From Prevotella sp. (GTDB lineage: Bacteria > Bacteroidota > Bacteroidia > Bacteroidales > Bacteroidaceae), in contig JAHAZN010000034.1 in the NCBI GenBank assembly GCA_018385335.1, forward strand, positions 1 through 60,592: 60,592 nt of DNA. The letters are read 5' to 3'. Below are positions 33,874 through 42,322 of this stretch, in pieces. The first letter of the stretch is position 1; each line of letters starts with the position of its first letter. A program made the position numbers and the translations under genes. The notes beneath the pieces were generated by a model, which saw only the letters and a program-made list of their open reading frames with translations, did not search any database and was not told the origin of the DNA.

Positions 33874-35318
33874 TGGCGGAAGGACCATTTTGAGTTGTCG
33901 GTATTGAAATCATATTCAGCGAGTGTCGGGGTGCTGTCGGCGATGGAGTAGATGCAGTATTTCGTATTGACACCAGCTATTCCTGGAATGCTCTTTGGCA
34001 TGATGCGGAAGGAGCCGTCAACAAGTTGCTCTATACGCCACAGCTGTTCGGGAGCTCCGGTGTATTCGGGCACGGTAGTGAGTTCCTTCGAAGCTGTAGC
34101 TGCCAGTGCACGTTGTGTTCCTTCGATGGTAATCTTAAAATAAGGATTGCTGAGATAGCCACCAGCCTCAGGAACGGGGGTGATGGTCCATCGCTGATTA
34201 GGACGGAACATATTGTCGCCTGCACGCACCAGAATCTCTCCCTCGGGCCAGGTCTGTCTCACCTCGTCGAGTGTCTGTGAGGGCAATGCCGACGTCGGTT
34301 CGGCAGGGTCCAACTTCCACCACATGCGACGCTCCTGTTGTATGCGCACAAAATCTACTGCGAGTTCGAGGGCATAGCCACGACGTTCTGATTCGATGCT
34401 CATGGTGCCACCCACAAACTGTTCGCCGACCACGGGCCAGTCGTTCTTCCACAGTAGCGGACGGATAGCGAGCACACTTCTTCCACTGCGCTCGAAGTCG
34501 GCCTCGTAGTGGAAGGATGCCACCTCAACACCCTCGTCGATGACCGTTCTTCCGAAATGTCCCGCTCCTACAGCGCGAGCCGAAGCTCCCACTACCATCT
34601 TTCCACCACCTTTCTTCATGTCGCGACCCACGTTGTCGATATATGGACCGGTGACCTGTCGTGAACGTCCTGTGATAATGTTATACGTGGAGTTGACACC
34701 ATCGCAACAAGTGCCGTGAGTGCCAAGGAGGTAATACCATCCATCACGGTAGATCAAGTCGGTAGCTTCACAGTCGATGGCGATATCCTGTTCCACATTT
34801 CCTTCCATGCGTTTTCCTGTCTTCGGGTCGAGCTCGATAAGACGGATGAAGCCGAAATAGGTACCATAACTCATCCACAGTCTTCCTGTTGTAGGATCAA
34901 GCAAGAGACCAGGGTCGATGGCGTCGCAGTCCTCAAGGTCAGCAGAGCGCACCACTTCAATAGGTTGGGTGAATCTGAAGTTGGGCGACTTAGGGTCGAG
35001 CGTCTTGTTCCACATCGTGTAGATGATGCCACAGTGTCCTCCTCCCAGTCCACCGCCAGTGCCGCCATAGGCTATCAGATAGCGGTCGCCAATCTTTAGG
35101 GCATCGGGCGCTGCTCCGCCTCCGGGACGTTCTGCTCCGCCCATCCATTTCCAGCCATCCTCAGAGATGAGTCCGCCACCTCCTGTACCGAAGGTATAGT
35201 ATTTTCCTTCACACTCGGCAATCGTCGAGGGGTCATGAATCCATGGCTGACCTATCTGTGCGTTGGCGCTTATGGCAGCCAACGTCATGCCTAACAAAGC
35301 TATTCTCTTGTTTCTCAT
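33870..35318 (-). CDS. GH43-type hydrolase, arabinanase-like
   Basis: A 482-residue exported five-bladed propeller enzyme. The Asp near the N terminus is Asp29 ('WIHDPSTI'), the middle Asp is Asp135 ('CDAIDPGLLLD') and the acid is probably Glu184 ('DCEATDLIY'). This arrangement is closer to the endo-arabinanase-like GH43 branch than to the other two GH43 proteins here. A C-terminal beta domain (from about 350) may bind polysaccharide ('ITIEGTQRALAATASKEL'). Both ends overlap neighbours by 4 bases (ATGA), so it is translated together with the jelly-roll protein before it and GH43-CBM6 after it. Confidence 0.88.
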   Translation of the reverse strand: MRNKRIALLGMTLAAISANAQIGQPWIHDPSTIAECEGKYYTFGTGGGGLISEDGWKWMGGAERPGGGAAPDALKIGDRYLIAYGGTGGGLGGGHCGIIYTMWNKTLDPKSPNFRFTQPIEVVRSADLEDCDAIDPGLLLDPTTGRLWMSYGTYFGFIRLIELDPKTGKRMEGNVEQDIAIDCEATDLIYRDGWYYLLGTHGTCCDGVNSTYNIITGRSRQVTGPYIDNVGRDMKKGGGKMVVGASARAVGAGHFGRTVIDEGVEVASFHYEADFERSGRSVLAIRPLLWKNDWPVVGEQFVGGTMSIESERRGYALELAVDFVRIQQERRMWWKLDPAEPTSALPSQTLDEVRQTWPEGEILVRAGDNMFRPNQRWTITPVPEAGGYLSNPYFKITIEGTQRALAATASKELTTVPEYTGAPEQLWRIEQLVDGSFRIMPKSIPGIAGVNTKYCIYSIADSTPTLAEYDFNTDNSKWSFRQ

Positions 35319-36007
35319 CGTATTCTAAGATTCTTTAGGGGTTGACCTTTGTCATCGATAAATCTAACACAGAAGTCACTCATACCAGGTCCGTTGATGA
35401 CAGCGCCATGAAGGATATGTGTGCCCTTCTTCAGTGTAAGTCGTTGCGACATGGCGTCGTCGGCCACCATACGTCGGTCGCCAGAGAGCATAAGCGTCTG
35501 CTTGCCGTCGATCCACCACATGGAAGCGGAGTTGGAACCCACTGACAGACGAACATCACTGATGTCCTCGTCACACTCAATGGTAGTAGTGGCAAGGAAG
35601 ACGATACCATAATACTGTTTGTCGAGGCCAGTAGCAAAACGGAAGAGTTTGACGTTGAAGAGTTGACTATTGAGGGCATGCCATTTCAATTTCTGCTTGC
35701 CCACCTTTACCTTCTGTCCGTTCTTAGGCATGGATGTAAACTGGTCCTTGAGATACGCCTTGCCGAGATGTTGCTGAAGATAGCTGTCGGTGAAAACGGT
35801 GTTACTACGGTTGGGCTTGTCGATGGGTTCGAGCAGGAGCCACCTGCGGATAAATCCCTCATCGTCGGGTGTTGCTGCCTCTGCAGAGGCTGGGGTGAAA
35901 TAGTTGTCGATGGAAGGCCCTTTGTCGGTGACTTTCCAGTTCTCCTTCTGTGCCTCTGCTGTCACTGCTGACAACAGTGCCAACAGGTATAAGATACTTC
36001 TCTTCAT
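35315..36007 (-). CDS. Secreted jelly-roll protein of unknown function in the CAZyme operon
   Basis: A 230-residue exported protein (signal peptide about 19 residues) with no catalytic motif I can identify. The second half ('VRLSVGSNSASMWWIDGK', 'RLTLKKGTHILHGAVING') resembles the PA14/jelly-roll accessory domains found attached to Bacteroidetes esterases and glycosidases. The first half ('FIRRWLLLEPIDKPNRSNTVFTD') looks like the linker region of the same multidomain enzymes. It may be a free-standing carbohydrate-binding module. Start 36007 is used since it starts the signal peptide and leaves a 13-base gap to GH3. It overlaps the next GH43 gene by ATGA. Confidence 0.8.
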   Translation of the reverse strand: MKRSILYLLALLSAVTAEAQKENWKVTDKGPSIDNYFTPASAEAATPDDEGFIRRWLLLEPIDKPNRSNTVFTDSYLQQHLGKAYLKDQFTSMPKNGQKVKVGKQKLKWHALNSQLFNVKLFRFATGLDKQYYGIVFLATTTIECDEDISDVRLSVGSNSASMWWIDGKQTLMLSGDRRMVADDAMSQRLTLKKGTHILHGAVINGPGMSDFCVRFIDDKGQPLKNLRIR

Positions 36008-36020
36008 GGAGATGCTGTCT

Positions 36021-38588
36021 TCAGATTTCAATATTCATCATCTGCAGGTCCTCGGGACGAGAACTGCTTCCTACATAGATCTCATATTTTCCCGGCACTG
36101 CACGCATGGTGTTGGTAGTGGGGTCGAAGAGCTTGAATGCCTCATTGTCGAGCGTGAACACAACGTTCTTGCTTTCTCCTGGTTTTAGGGTGATGCGCTC
36201 GAATGCCTTCAGTGACTTCAGCGGTCCATCGGTATCATCACAGCGGCGCACATAAACCTGCACCACCTCTGTTCCCTCTCGTTTGCCTATGTTGGAAACA
36301 GGAACCTGAACCTTGTAGGTGCCTTTCTCGATATTCATCTTTCCATATTTGAATGAGGTGTAGCTCAATCCGTAGCCAAAGGCAAAGAGCGGGTCGGAGA
36401 AATAACGATAAGTGCGTCCCTTCATCGAGTAGTCCTCAAAGTCGGGCAACTGACTGCTGTTCTTGTAGAAGGTTACAGGAAGTTTGCCCTGCGGGTTATA
36501 ATCGCCGAAGAGAACATCGGCAACAGCTTTTCCCCCTTCCATGCCTGGGTACCATACCTGCACTATCGCCCCACAGCGTTCTGCTTCAGGAGCGAGTGCT
36601 ATGGCAGAGCCGGAGCAGTTGACATACACAATCTTCTTGCCAGCTTCAGCAAGGTGACGGATAAACTCGCGCTGCACCTTAGGGAGTTCGATATGGGTGC
36701 GGTCGCCTCCCTTGAATCCATCGATCTTCACAGGCATCTCTTCGCCTTCTAACTGCGACGAGATACCACCTACGAACACGACGGTCTCTATACCCTTTAA
36801 CTTGTTGATAGTGGCAGAGTAGTCGATAGGCAGTTCCTCGCCGATATTGAGTTTCATGTTGGCACCCCAAGTCTTGACAGTGTGATAAGCCAACCTCACC
36901 TCATATTTCTTACCCTTCTCCACATCGAGTTCGAAACGCATGGGTTGGTCGCGCCATGTGCTGTCGGCAGCGAGTGTCTTGCCGTTGACGCTCAGAGAGA
37001 AGGCACCGGTATATTGCATGCGGATGACCGCCTTGCACGATTTCTCAGGAACGAAGTTGGTCTCATAGAGTGCAGAGAAATCCTCCATCTTCACGCCGTC
37101 GGCGAAGGTGTGCTGTCCGCTTGTTGTAACAGCGATGGGGTTGACATAGTATTCCTTTGTCACTGGTTGGCCCGAACGGGTGGTGTTGTTCCAGAAGGTG
37201 CCACGGATGCCCTTCTTGCCATCGGCAGTGCACTGTGTGAGGAAGCTGTTGACGACACACTCTTCGGTGAGGTCGCAGCCCTGGAGATACACAACATTCT
37301 TTTTGCCTATTTTGGTGCGGATACCATCGAGGATAGTGACCGTGGTGTTGGGCGTACCATTGTAGTTGCCCCACATCATGGGGGTATTGTCGGCGTTGGG
37401 ACCGATGACAGCTATCTTTCCCGACTTCTTCATCGGCAGGATATTGTCGTTGTTCTGCAGGAGGACGATGCTCTGTCGTGCCATGTCTAGTGAGAGCTGT
37501 CGGTGCTCCTTGCTGCTGAGCACAGACGAAGGAATCTTCGACCACTCACACATCTCAGGAGCATCCATCTCACCAAGTTCGAAACGTCCCTCCATCAGTC
37601 GGATGACATGCTTGTCAATTTCCTCCTCAGTGATAAGTCCCTGTTGCACAGCTTTAGGAAGGTTGGCATAAGCGTAGCCGAATCCACACTCCACGTCAGT
37701 ACCAGCGAGCACACCCTTTGCGGCGGCATGATGGGATGTTGATGAAGACTTGTGAGTAGTGAAGAAGTCGGCGATGGCGCCGCAGTCGCTCACCACCATA
37801 TACTTGAATCCCCATTCGTCGCGAAGTATCTGTTGGAGCAGTCGTGTGCTGCCGCAGCAAGGCTCATCGTCCCATCGCTGATAGGCGCACATCACCTCGC
37901 GCACTTTAGCTTTCTGAACAAGGTCTTTGAAGGCAGGCATATAAGTCTCCCAGAGGTCACGTGGCGACACATCGTTGATGTTAGCTACATGGCGGCTCCA
38001 TTCTGGTCCGCTATGTATGGCATAGTGTTTAGCGCAGGCAAGGAGTTTACGGTATTTTGAAGACTCAGGACCCTGTAGTCCGCGTACTACAGCCTGTCCC
38101 ATCAGCGAGGTGAGATAGGGGTCCTCACCGTAGGTCTCCTGTCCGCGTCCCCACCGTGGGTCGCGGAAGATATTTACGTTGGGAGTCCACACAGAGAGAC
38201 AATGGAATCGTGTGGTGGGCACACCGCTGCGTTGCTGCTCGTTCCATTTGGCACGTGTCTCATCGCTGGTAGCTGTGAACACCCGCTCCACCAAAGGTAC
38301 GTTGAAGGAGGCAGCCATGCCTATAGGCTCTGGAAAAACAGTGACGTTGCCCTGGTTGGCCAGTCCATGAAGAGCCTCACTCCACCAACTGAACTCTCTG
38401 ATGCCGAGTCGGGGTATGGCAGGTGATTCATCACACATGAGGTTGGCTTTCTCTATCAACGTCAGTCTGCCAACTAAATCCACGGCTCTCTCATGAGCAG
38501 AGAGTTGAGGATTCTGGTAGGGAAGCTGTTGGCCGGCAAGGCTACCGCTGGTCATGACCAGGGCAGCGAGTAATAGGTTTTTAATCAT
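36021..38588 (-). CDS. GH3 beta-xylosidase/beta-glucosidase with inserted PA14-like domain
   Basis: An 855-residue exported retaining enzyme. GH3 N domain: 'WWSEALHGLANQG', 'FRDPRWGRGQETYGEDPYL', 'AKHYAIHSGPE'; nucleophile Asp268 in 'MVVSDCG'. The C domain begins 'VLLQNNDNILPM', is interrupted by a PA14-like insert (about 440-590), and ends with a fibronectin-type domain ('VPVSNIGKREGTEVVQVYV'). This layout and the surrounding genes favour xylan 1,4-beta-xylosidase. The start overlaps the GH31 stop by ATGA. Confidence 0.93.
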   Translation of the reverse strand: MIKNLLLAALVMTSGSLAGQQLPYQNPQLSAHERAVDLVGRLTLIEKANLMCDESPAIPRLGIREFSWWSEALHGLANQGNVTVFPEPIGMAASFNVPLVERVFTATSDETRAKWNEQQRSGVPTTRFHCLSVWTPNVNIFRDPRWGRGQETYGEDPYLTSLMGQAVVRGLQGPESSKYRKLLACAKHYAIHSGPEWSRHVANINDVSPRDLWETYMPAFKDLVQKAKVREVMCAYQRWDDEPCCGSTRLLQQILRDEWGFKYMVVSDCGAIADFFTTHKSSSTSHHAAAKGVLAGTDVECGFGYAYANLPKAVQQGLITEEEIDKHVIRLMEGRFELGEMDAPEMCEWSKIPSSVLSSKEHRQLSLDMARQSIVLLQNNDNILPMKKSGKIAVIGPNADNTPMMWGNYNGTPNTTVTILDGIRTKIGKKNVVYLQGCDLTEECVVNSFLTQCTADGKKGIRGTFWNNTTRSGQPVTKEYYVNPIAVTTSGQHTFADGVKMEDFSALYETNFVPEKSCKAVIRMQYTGAFSLSVNGKTLAADSTWRDQPMRFELDVEKGKKYEVRLAYHTVKTWGANMKLNIGEELPIDYSATINKLKGIETVVFVGGISSQLEGEEMPVKIDGFKGGDRTHIELPKVQREFIRHLAEAGKKIVYVNCSGSAIALAPEAERCGAIVQVWYPGMEGGKAVADVLFGDYNPQGKLPVTFYKNSSQLPDFEDYSMKGRTYRYFSDPLFAFGYGLSYTSFKYGKMNIEKGTYKVQVPVSNIGKREGTEVVQVYVRRCDDTDGPLKSLKAFERITLKPGESKNVVFTLDNEAFKLFDPTTNTMRAVPGKYEIYVGSSSRPEDLQMMNIEI

Positions 38589-40870
38589 ATTGGTTTGATG
38601 ACATTAATATTCAATTCACGTTTGTATCTTTTGTTCTTCTTATCCGTTTTCTTCTTCATGCGCTGTCTGCTGTCATCCCAGTAGCACTTGGTGATGGTGT
38701 AGTCGCCCTGTTCAAAGGCATAGCCATCGCCTGCATCCTGATAGAGCGAGCATGTTGCATCAGCCCCTGGATAGACATTGAGTGTGATGGGTTTGTCGGC
38801 TTGTGCTCCCGAATATTCCACCACCTCAGAGGTGGGGATGATGCTGCCCGCTTTCACATAAAGAGGCAGATGGCTGATGGTCACAGGCACGTCGATCCAC
38901 TGTCCGCCATCGTATTGTCTGTTGGTCCAGTAGTCGTACCATTTGTTACCCTTGGGTAGATAGACCCTACGTGTTGTCGTTTCGCTCATCGGGTGGGTGA
39001 TAGGACAGACGAGGATATCGCCGAAGAGATATTCGTCTTTCAGGTCATAAACTACCGCATCCTCGGGATAGTCGAAAGCCAGTGGGCGAGCCATGGAATA
39101 GCCAGAAAAGTACTGGCTGGCTGCCATACTGTAGATATAAGGCAGGAGTTTATAGCGCAGCTCTATCATCTTCAATATCGCATCATAGTAGGGTGTTGAC
39201 GGTTCGCCAAAGCGCCATATCTCACGAGGTGTATCTGAGCCATGACTGCGGAGCATAGGCAAGAAGGTGGCCCACTGAAACATACGCGTGTAATACTCCT
39301 TATAGGCATCATCTTTCACACCGTTTTGAAACTCCCCGGTGTAGAACCATCGTCGTCCGTCATTACGCACGAAGAAAGAGCCGACATCAATGGTCCAGTA
39401 GGGGTTGCCTGTCGCCATGTAGTTGAGGCCAGCAGGAATCTGTTGTCTGAACGATTTCCATGAAGCGTGAGTGTCACCGTTCCATACCACTGTGGCATAA
39501 CGCTGCTGTCCGGCAAATCCGCTGCGGGTGAGGTTGAGCACTCTTTTATCATTGGAGGTGAGCCGCTGGTTCTCGTAGAGTCCGCGTGAGTGATAGAGAG
39601 AGTAGAGGTTACTTCGCTCTGCTCCGAGGGCATCGCTGAGCACATCTTTGTTGAGATGCCACCTGCGTTCGTGGTCGTCCCACCCATAGGGTTGACCATT
39701 GACAGGTGGGGGCAGTTTGTTCCAATCGCCGTCGAGAGGTTCGCTACTGTCACACCACCATGCGTCGAAGCCATTGGAGAAAAACTCCTCGTTGGCATAC
39801 TTCCAATAATGTTGGCGGGCATCAGCATTGAACACATCATAGACAGAGTGTTCGAGCATATATCCACGTTGACGGAAGTCGCGCTCCTCAGGGCAGTACT
39901 GTGGGTTGGGCCAGATGCTCACCATGAGTTTGGCATTCATGGCATGGATAGAGTCGGCGAGTGCCTTAGGGTCAGGATAGTATTTCCTGTTCATCTTCAT
40001 ATATCCCCAACCCTCAGGCCAATAGTTCCAATCTTGCACAATCATATCGATAGGTACATGGCGGCGGCGATACTCACGCATAGTGCTGAGGAGATCATCG
40101 GAGGAGACATAGCGTTCCTTCGACTGTATATAGCCGAACGCATAGAGCGGAAGCATCTGCACCTTTCCTGTGAGATAGCGATAGCCTTCTACCACCTCTT
40201 CCATCCTGTCACCCTTGATGAAATAATAGTCTATCTGCCGAGCCGCCTCCATTTGCATGGTGAATGCCTTGCCTGAGGACGAATATTTCATTGCACAGCC
40301 CGCATCGAAGAGAAGTCCGTAGCCCTGAGGTGAGATGAGCATGGGGACAGTGATCTTGAGGTTATGCTGTGTCAGCCAGAGCGTCTTTCCCAGCAGGTTC
40401 ATATAGTCCTCCATGTGAGCTCCCAATCCATAGAGTGCCTTGGTGTCAGGACAGGAGAAATGTGAGATATAGCGTGTGCTTAAGCCTATGGTGTCACGGC
40501 GGATGATATCTTTCACTGTCACTTTGCCGTTGGCTGTCTCTTCCATGTGTGCAGAGGAGTCGTCATAGACTATGCGCTCCTTCACCATGGGCTCAGCTCG
40601 CCTCCATTGCTCTGTGAGCAGGGTCTTGCCCGTCTTGCCGTCGATGAACATGACGGTGCCGTTGTCTATCTCTACAGTGAGTTCTTCCGACTTATAGATA
40701 TCTTTCTGTTTCTCCCAGATACAAGCCCCAGTGCCGTTGCCTTGGAGCTGGCCGTCAGCCGCCCATTGTACCCTTACTATCTTTGGGGTGATGTATTCGA
40801 CCTTGACATCCTGAGCCCTCACACTGAGGCTTAGGATGAGGAAGAGCGCACAAGAGATAGTTTTCATCAT
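38585..40870 (-). CDS. GH31 alpha-glycosidase, likely alpha-xylosidase
   Basis: A 761-residue exported retaining alpha-glycosidase. GH31 signatures: 'ALYGLGAHMEDYMNLLGK', 'VPIDMIVQDWNYW', and the nucleophile block 'FDAWWCDSSEP'. The C-terminal beta-sandwich ends in a basic stretch. Substrate could be alpha-xylose (as in xyloglucan) or alpha-glucose; xylose fits the cluster. It lies 33 bases after GH43 and overlaps GH3 by 4 bases. Confidence 0.92.
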   Translation of the reverse strand: MMKTISCALFLILSLSVRAQDVKVEYITPKIVRVQWAADGQLQGNGTGACIWEKQKDIYKSEELTVEIDNGTVMFIDGKTGKTLLTEQWRRAEPMVKERIVYDDSSAHMEETANGKVTVKDIIRRDTIGLSTRYISHFSCPDTKALYGLGAHMEDYMNLLGKTLWLTQHNLKITVPMLISPQGYGLLFDAGCAMKYSSSGKAFTMQMEAARQIDYYFIKGDRMEEVVEGYRYLTGKVQMLPLYAFGYIQSKERYVSSDDLLSTMREYRRRHVPIDMIVQDWNYWPEGWGYMKMNRKYYPDPKALADSIHAMNAKLMVSIWPNPQYCPEERDFRQRGYMLEHSVYDVFNADARQHYWKYANEEFFSNGFDAWWCDSSEPLDGDWNKLPPPVNGQPYGWDDHERRWHLNKDVLSDALGAERSNLYSLYHSRGLYENQRLTSNDKRVLNLTRSGFAGQQRYATVVWNGDTHASWKSFRQQIPAGLNYMATGNPYWTIDVGSFFVRNDGRRWFYTGEFQNGVKDDAYKEYYTRMFQWATFLPMLRSHGSDTPREIWRFGEPSTPYYDAILKMIELRYKLLPYIYSMAASQYFSGYSMARPLAFDYPEDAVVYDLKDEYLFGDILVCPITHPMSETTTRRVYLPKGNKWYDYWTNRQYDGGQWIDVPVTISHLPLYVKAGSIIPTSEVVEYSGAQADKPITLNVYPGADATCSLYQDAGDGYAFEQGDYTITKCYWDDSRQRMKKKTDKKNKRYKRELNINVIKPI

Positions 40871-40903
40871 GTCGTCAGTGTCTTTTGTTATAGCTACTAT
40901 TGA

Positions 40904-42271
40904 TTATCTCTTCACCTCCCACCAATCGAAGTTGAAGAGATTCTTCTTCTGTATGGAATTGCTCTTAAACACGAAGTAGAGGTCGTGAACACCCTTGCAT
41001 TTGGTGAGTGAGGTGCTGAAGGTCTCATACTTAAACTTAGTGTTGGGAACGTCGATGGCACCGGCCAGACTTCCGTCGGGAGCATCGAGACGAATCTCCA
41101 TCCTTCCTCCCAACATTTGAGAAGAGCAGCTTGCAAGAAGTTGTGAGGCACCTTTGCCAAAGTCAACACCTTTGACAAGGATATATTCTCCCTCATCGAT
41201 GTCGGTGACGAAGAGTGTGGGGTTCCATGGTCCTGAGGGATTCTCACGTGTTGTCTTCAGACCATACCCCCATGCCATGGTCTCCGCCTCAACACGGCGG
41301 AAGGGGTTGAAGGTGCCTACCTGCTCGAGTTTGCAGTCCTGGAAATAAGGCAGCTCCTGTATTGTACCGTCGGGGTTATAGGTCATCTCGGCAGCCATAC
41401 AGCATCGTCTCTCTGCGTGGCGTGAGGTCTCTAAACGGAAGAGGTCGTAGGTGAGGCCAAAGCAATAGGATTTTCCTTTGAAGTCGATGATGCCGGGATG
41501 GTTACCACGTGTGCGTGGAGTGTGGTCCATGATGTGTCCCTTGTGTTGCCAGGGACCTGTGGGCGCTTTGCTCATGGCGTAGCCAATGCCTTCGGGACAG
41601 CAGGTGGAGGCATAGGCGAGATAATACCATTTCTCACCCTTAGCGTTCTTCTTCGACCAGAACCAAGGTCCTTCCTGATAGTCGCCAATGCGGTCCATCG
41701 TCATGATTTCTCCTGAGGTGGAAATCATATCTTCGTTGAGTTTTACGCAATAGGTGTGAGGATTACCCCAATACATATATGCCTGTCCATCGTCGTCGAT
41801 CCATACGGTGGGGTCGATATCATACCAGTGTTCGGAGCGCCATACCAGAGGTTTGCCCAGTGGGTCCTTGAATGGACCGAAGGGAGAGTTGGCTACGAGC
41901 ACGCCGATGCCATTGCCATGAATAGGGCAGTACATATACCATTTGCCATTGCGCTCGATGACCTGTTCTGCCCAAGCTCCATTGTTACCTTTGTACCATT
42001 TGAAATCCTTGAGCGATGCCACAGCACCGTGGTCCTGCCAGTTGACCATATCGGTGGAGGTATAGAGCAGCCAGTCTTTCATCTTGAATCCCTCAGCATC
42101 GTCTTCATCATGAGTGGTGTAGAGATAGACGGTGTCGCCATGTACATAGGGAGCAGGGTCGGCAGTATATTTGGTTTGGATGATAGGTAGGTTGATTGCC
42201 TGAGGTTGCTGGGCCGTTGCAGTCATTATGGCTGCAATCATAGCGATGGTGGTAAGTAATCTCATAGACAT
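40904..42271 (-). CDS. GH43 hydrolase with CBM6-like domain
   Basis: A 455-residue exported enzyme with signal peptide (about 21 residues), catalytic Asp38 ('YTADPAPYV'), a middle Asp in 'YDIDPTVWID' and the acid Glu in 'YQEGPW'. A C-terminal CBM6-like domain ('FRRVEAETMAWGYGL...GRMEIRLDAPDG') covers about 325-455. It resembles the xylosidase/arabinofuranosidase GH43 branch and is not a recent duplicate of the other GH43 genes. It lies between the two GH31 genes. Confidence 0.92.
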   Translation of the reverse strand: MSMRLLTTIAMIAAIMTATAQQPQAINLPIIQTKYTADPAPYVHGDTVYLYTTHDEDDAEGFKMKDWLLYTSTDMVNWQDHGAVASLKDFKWYKGNNGAWAEQVIERNGKWYMYCPIHGNGIGVLVANSPFGPFKDPLGKPLVWRSEHWYDIDPTVWIDDDGQAYMYWGNPHTYCVKLNEDMISTSGEIMTMDRIGDYQEGPWFWSKKNAKGEKWYYLAYASTCCPEGIGYAMSKAPTGPWQHKGHIMDHTPRTRGNHPGIIDFKGKSYCFGLTYDLFRLETSRHAERRCCMAAEMTYNPDGTIQELPYFQDCKLEQVGTFNPFRRVEAETMAWGYGLKTTRENPSGPWNPTLFVTDIDEGEYILVKGVDFGKGASQLLASCSSQMLGGRMEIRLDAPDGSLAGAIDVPNTKFKYETFSTSLTKCKGVHDLYFVFKSNSIQKKNLFNFDWWEVKR

Positions 42272-42322
42272 CTTTCTTATTTAAGGTTATTTACGTTGAA
42301 GATGGAGTGTTGTTTCCTTGTC

